A stretch of DNA of 64,000 nt from Desulfobacca_B sp046538075. GTDB lineage: Bacteria > Desulfobacterota > Desulfobaccia > Desulfobaccales > Desulfobaccaceae. Below the pieces are notes generated by a model. That model was not told where the DNA came from and ran no database searches. It saw nothing but the letters and a program-made list of their open reading frames with translations. A program made the position numbers and the translations under genes. Location: positions 1-64,000 of the forward strand of contig JBKHJN010000002.1 of the NCBI GenBank assembly GCA_046538075.1. Reading direction: 5' to 3'. This document shows, one piece after another, positions 61,636 to 64,000 of the stretch. Position 1 is the stretch's first letter. The number at the start of each line of letters is the position of its first letter.

Positions 61636-62745
61636 ATGGTAGAAAATGAGCTAACTGAAAAGAAGGGTGGTCGCAGGGCTAAAAAGCTCCTGATCCTGGC
61701 AGTGATTCTCCTTGTAATTGCTGGCGCCGGGGTGGCCTATTGGTGGTATAGCAGAATCTATGTTTGGACTGACAATGCCTATGTTGCGGGTCATCTGGCG
61801 ACCATCTCTCCCAGAGTCTCCGGTCGGGTAGCGGAAGTTCTGGTCTCCGACAACTGGTTTGTGCGCCAGGGTCAACCGTTGGTCAGGCTCGACCCCACTG
61901 ATTTTGAAGTGGCGGTCCAGGAGAGCAAGGCAGCCCTGCGGCGCATCCAGGATGAGGTGGCCCAAAAATATATTGCCGTGGCTGCTGCCGAGGCGCAGAT
62001 GGCCCGGGCTCAGGCCAATTATAGCAAAGCGACTACCGATCGGCACCGTTATCGCAATCTGTATCAACGCCGCACCATACCCAAAGAGACCCTGGACCGC
62101 ACGCTGACCAACTACAAAGTCACCCAGGCCGAACTGGCTGCTGCCCGTCAGGAATACCGCCGGGCCCTGGCTGCCATCGGCGGCTCCCTAAAAATTCCCC
62201 AGGAAGATCAACCCGCCATAAAAGAGGCCCGCGCCCAACTTAAACAGAATCAACTTAACCTCGAGTATACCACTGTCGTCGCGCCGTTTGACGGCTACGT
62301 AACCAAAAAGAATGTCGAGCCGGGCAACTGGGTCAATCCCGGCCGGGCCTTGATGATGTTAGTGCCGTTGAAATATGATGAGGTATGGATTGAGGCCAAT
62401 TATAAAGAGACCCAGCTAACCAACGTTTATGTGGGTCAGCCAGTCGAAATTAAGGTAGATACCTATCCAGGAGTTACCTTTCATGGTCAGGTTGATTCCA
62501 TTATGGCTGGCACCGGGGCGGTGTTCTCCTTGTTGCCTCCCGAAAACGCCACCGGGAACTGGGTCAAAGTGGTACAACGGATTCCGGTCAAAATCAAGCT
62601 GATACCACCACTACCCGAAGACCGACCTTTACGGATCGGCATGTCGGTCATCGCCACCATTGATACCCGGGATCGGACCGGCCCCCGGCTCCTTAATCCC
62701 GAGTTACAGCAATTAGAAAAATTACCGAAACTATCGGCCCGATAG
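61636..62745 (+). CDS. EmrA/HlyD membrane-fusion protein
   Basis: 369 aa. Inner-membrane helix (about 16-37, LILAVILLVIAGAGVAYWWY); lipoyl halves around ATISPRVSGRVAEVLVSDN and TTVVAPFDGYVTKKNVEPG; a helical hairpin between them (KYIAVAAAEAQMARAQANYS); and C-terminal beta-barrel with IGMSVIATIDTR. Bridges the inner-membrane pump and TolC. 10 bases before the universal stress protein. Confidence 0.93.
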   Translation: MVENELTEKKGGRRAKKLLILAVILLVIAGAGVAYWWYSRIYVWTDNAYVAGHLATISPRVSGRVAEVLVSDNWFVRQGQPLVRLDPTDFEVAVQESKAALRRIQDEVAQKYIAVAAAEAQMARAQANYSKATTDRHRYRNLYQRRTIPKETLDRTLTNYKVTQAELAAARQEYRRALAAIGGSLKIPQEDQPAIKEARAQLKQNQLNLEYTTVVAPFDGYVTKKNVEPGNWVNPGRALMMLVPLKYDEVWIEANYKETQLTNVYVGQPVEIKVDTYPGVTFHGQVDSIMAGTGAVFSLLPPENATGNWVKVVQRIPVKIKLIPPLPEDRPLRIGMSVIATIDTRDRTGPRLLNPELQQLEKLPKLSAR

Positions 62746-62755
62746 GAAAGAACCT

Positions 62756-63190
62756 ATGTACCGCAAAATCTTGGTGGCCACCGACGGCTCGGAACACGCC
62801 GGGCGAGCCGTGCAGCGGGCCGCTGATCTGGCCCGCTATACTCAAGCACAAGTAACCCTGGTTAATATCCTCCATCTTCCTCCTTCTTATTTGCTGGCCC
62901 TGGGCAGCAGCATCGGCATGGGATCGGAGCCCTGGGCCGCTCTGCGGCATTCCGGGGAGAAGATATTAGAGGCCGACCTGGCCATTTTGGCGGACCAAGG
63001 AATTCCAGCCCAGTCGGAATTAAAGATGGGGGATCCGGCCGAGGAAGTGCTCCGCTTGGCCCGGGAGGGACAATTTGACCTGATCATCCTGGGCCGCCGC
63101 GGCCGCGGCTTAACCGAATCTTATTTTTTGGGAAGTGTTTCGGATCGCATCAGCCATCGGGCTTCCTGTGATATCCTGATTGTGCACTAA
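62756..63190 (+). CDS. Universal stress protein (UspA family)
   Basis: 144 aa. ILVATDGSEHAGRAVQRA at the start and the ATP-binding GRRGRGLTESYFLGSVSDRI near the end (short motif with G-2x-G-9x-G-S). Cytoplasmic, small, ATP-binding. Its place between the membrane-fusion protein and the EmrB pump is unusual; it may sense energy or stress and tune the efflux system. GAAAG precedes the ATG. Confidence 0.9.
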   Translation: MYRKILVATDGSEHAGRAVQRAADLARYTQAQVTLVNILHLPPSYLLALGSSIGMGSEPWAALRHSGEKILEADLAILADQGIPAQSELKMGDPAEEVLRLAREGQFDLIILGRRGRGLTESYFLGSVSDRISHRASCDILIVH

Positions 63191-63211
63191 TCGGGAGCCC
63201 GGAAAACCAAG

Positions 63212-64000
63212 ATGACAGCAGAACCGCTCCTGCCATATGATAACAATCTGACCACCAGCCGCCAGGTCAACAAGTGGTTCATCACTATTGCAGTGATGGC
63301 CGGCACCTTTATGGAAATCATCGACACCACGGTAGTAAACGTCGCCCTGCCCCATTTGGCGGGCAGCCTGTCCGCCAGTACCGATGAAGCCACCTGGGTG
63401 TTGACCTCCTATCTGGTCTCCAACGCCATCGTGCTGCCCATTACCGGCTGGTTGGCGGCCCTGTTTGGCCGCAAGCGTTTTTTACTGCTTTGCTTGGCAC
63501 TATTTACCGGAACCTCCGTCATGTGCGGTGCCGCCCCCAACCTGGGATTCCTCATTTTATTCCGCATCTTTCAGGGCATCGGGGGCGGGGCCTTGCAACC
63601 CATTTCGCAGGCCATCTTGCTGGAAACCTTCCCTCCCCGGGAACGGGGCATGGCCATGGCTCTGTGGGGCATTGGGGTGGTGTTCGCCCCTATTGTCGGC
63701 CCTCTGTTGGGCGGCTGGATCACCGACAACTATAGCTGGCGCTGGGTGTTTTACATCAATCTGCCGATCGGCATCCTCTCTCTGATCATGACCTTTTTCT
63801 TTATCTATGACCCACCCTATATTAAGAGTCAGAGGGCCGGACGGATCGATTATTTCGGCCTGGGGCTGTTATGTGTGGGCTTGGGGGCGCTCCAGATTGT
63901 GCTGGATAAGGGGGAACGGGAAGACTGGTTTTCTTCAGCTTTTATCGTCCGGTTGTCGATTACTGCCATAGTTGCCCTGGCAGTGCTGATCTACTGGGAG
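63212..64000 (+). CDS. DHA2-family drug:H+ antiporter (EmrB-like), partial
   Basis: 263 codons visible, cut by the window end. ATG 63212 has GGGAGCCCGG upstream. Major-facilitator: first helix with the DHA2 signature MEIIDTTVVNVALP, motif A WLAALFGRKRF, motif C GIGVVFAPIVGPLLGGWI, and at least six helices before the cut. Works with the EmrA-like and TolC proteins encoded upstream in a tripartite pump of the EmrAB type. Confidence 0.93.
   Translation, partial: MTAEPLLPYDNNLTTSRQVNKWFITIAVMAGTFMEIIDTTVVNVALPHLAGSLSASTDEATWVLTSYLVSNAIVLPITGWLAALFGRKRFLLLCLALFTGTSVMCGAAPNLGFLILFRIFQGIGGGALQPISQAILLETFPPRERGMAMALWGIGVVFAPIVGPLLGGWITDNYSWRWVFYINLPIGILSLIMTFFFIYDPPYIKSQRAGRIDYFGLGLLCVGLGALQIVLDKGEREDWFSSAFIVRLSITAIVALAVLIYWE

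Noticed and set aside
1..64000. CRISPR array, tRNA, rRNA, insertion sequence or prophage
   Set aside because: No regularly spaced repeats, no tRNA-like TTCGA arm in a cloverleaf context, no transposase or integrase motif and no phage genes were seen by eye.

Overview
The window reads as one contiguous stretch of chromosome from a strictly anaerobic, sulfate-reducing Gram-negative bacterium, most likely a Desulfobacterota (former Deltaproteobacteria) lineage close to Desulfobacca or Syntrophobacterales. Seen directly: dissimilatory sulfite reductase genes dsrA, dsrB and dsrD followed by a CobB/CbiA-type amidase (dsrN) and a two-cluster ferredoxin; an outer-membrane porin, TolC-type protein and lipoproteins (so diderm); a short EF-Ts. 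The genus is inference. About 60 protein genes were recognised. I saw no rRNA, tRNA, CRISPR array, insertion sequence or prophage.

Layout. 1-3.2 kb: AT-rich stretch, a leader with a strong terminator hairpin, then two secreted proteins that share a 150-residue domain, one alone and one at the end of a streptopain-like C10 cysteine peptidase. 3.2-10.2 kb: HAD phosphatase, lepA, lepB, an ABC-type substrate-binding protein and a pair of M16 peptidases (one with the zinc motif, one without). 10.2-15 kb: dsrA-dsrB-dsrD-dsrN and a ferredoxin, behind a promoter with a perfect palindrome in its spacer. 15-20 kb: SlyD-like isomerase, a short N-acetylglutamate-synthase-like GNAT, secA overlapping argJ. 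20-28 kb: small envelope proteins, UDP-glucuronate decarboxylase, thermonuclease, speE, a triple palindrome, an unknown membrane protein, a Clp1/Grc3-like kinase, a nitroreductase and a YkgJ-type Cys-cluster protein. 28-37.2 kb, all leftward: phoU, pstB, pstA, pstC, pstS, a porin, phoR, phoB, a complete phosphate-starvation module. 37.3-40.7 kb: a large MEDS/PAS hybrid kinase.

41.4-47.5 kb: ftsY, a VanZ-like protein, a second M16 pair and a Do-type protease, an envelope proteolysis group. 47.6-54.1 kb: L,D-transpeptidase, the classical rpsB-tsf-pyrH-frr-uppS operon and convergent uvrC. 54.2-59.4 kb: aldo/keto reductase, alpha/beta hydrolase, EEP-family nuclease/phosphatase and a small glycosyltransferase cluster. 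59.6-64 kb: a TetR-controlled efflux operon (TetR, TolC, EmrA/HlyD, a universal stress protein, EmrB), cut by the window end.

The most unusual items are the C10 peptidase with its free-standing domain copy under a possible riboswitch-like leader; the palindrome inside the dsr promoter; two independent active/inactive M16 pairs; a bacterial Clp1/Grc3-like kinase; and the universal stress protein inside the drug-efflux operon, whose TetR gene is preceded by an 18-bp operator-like palindrome. No clearly new multi-gene defence or metabolic system was found.
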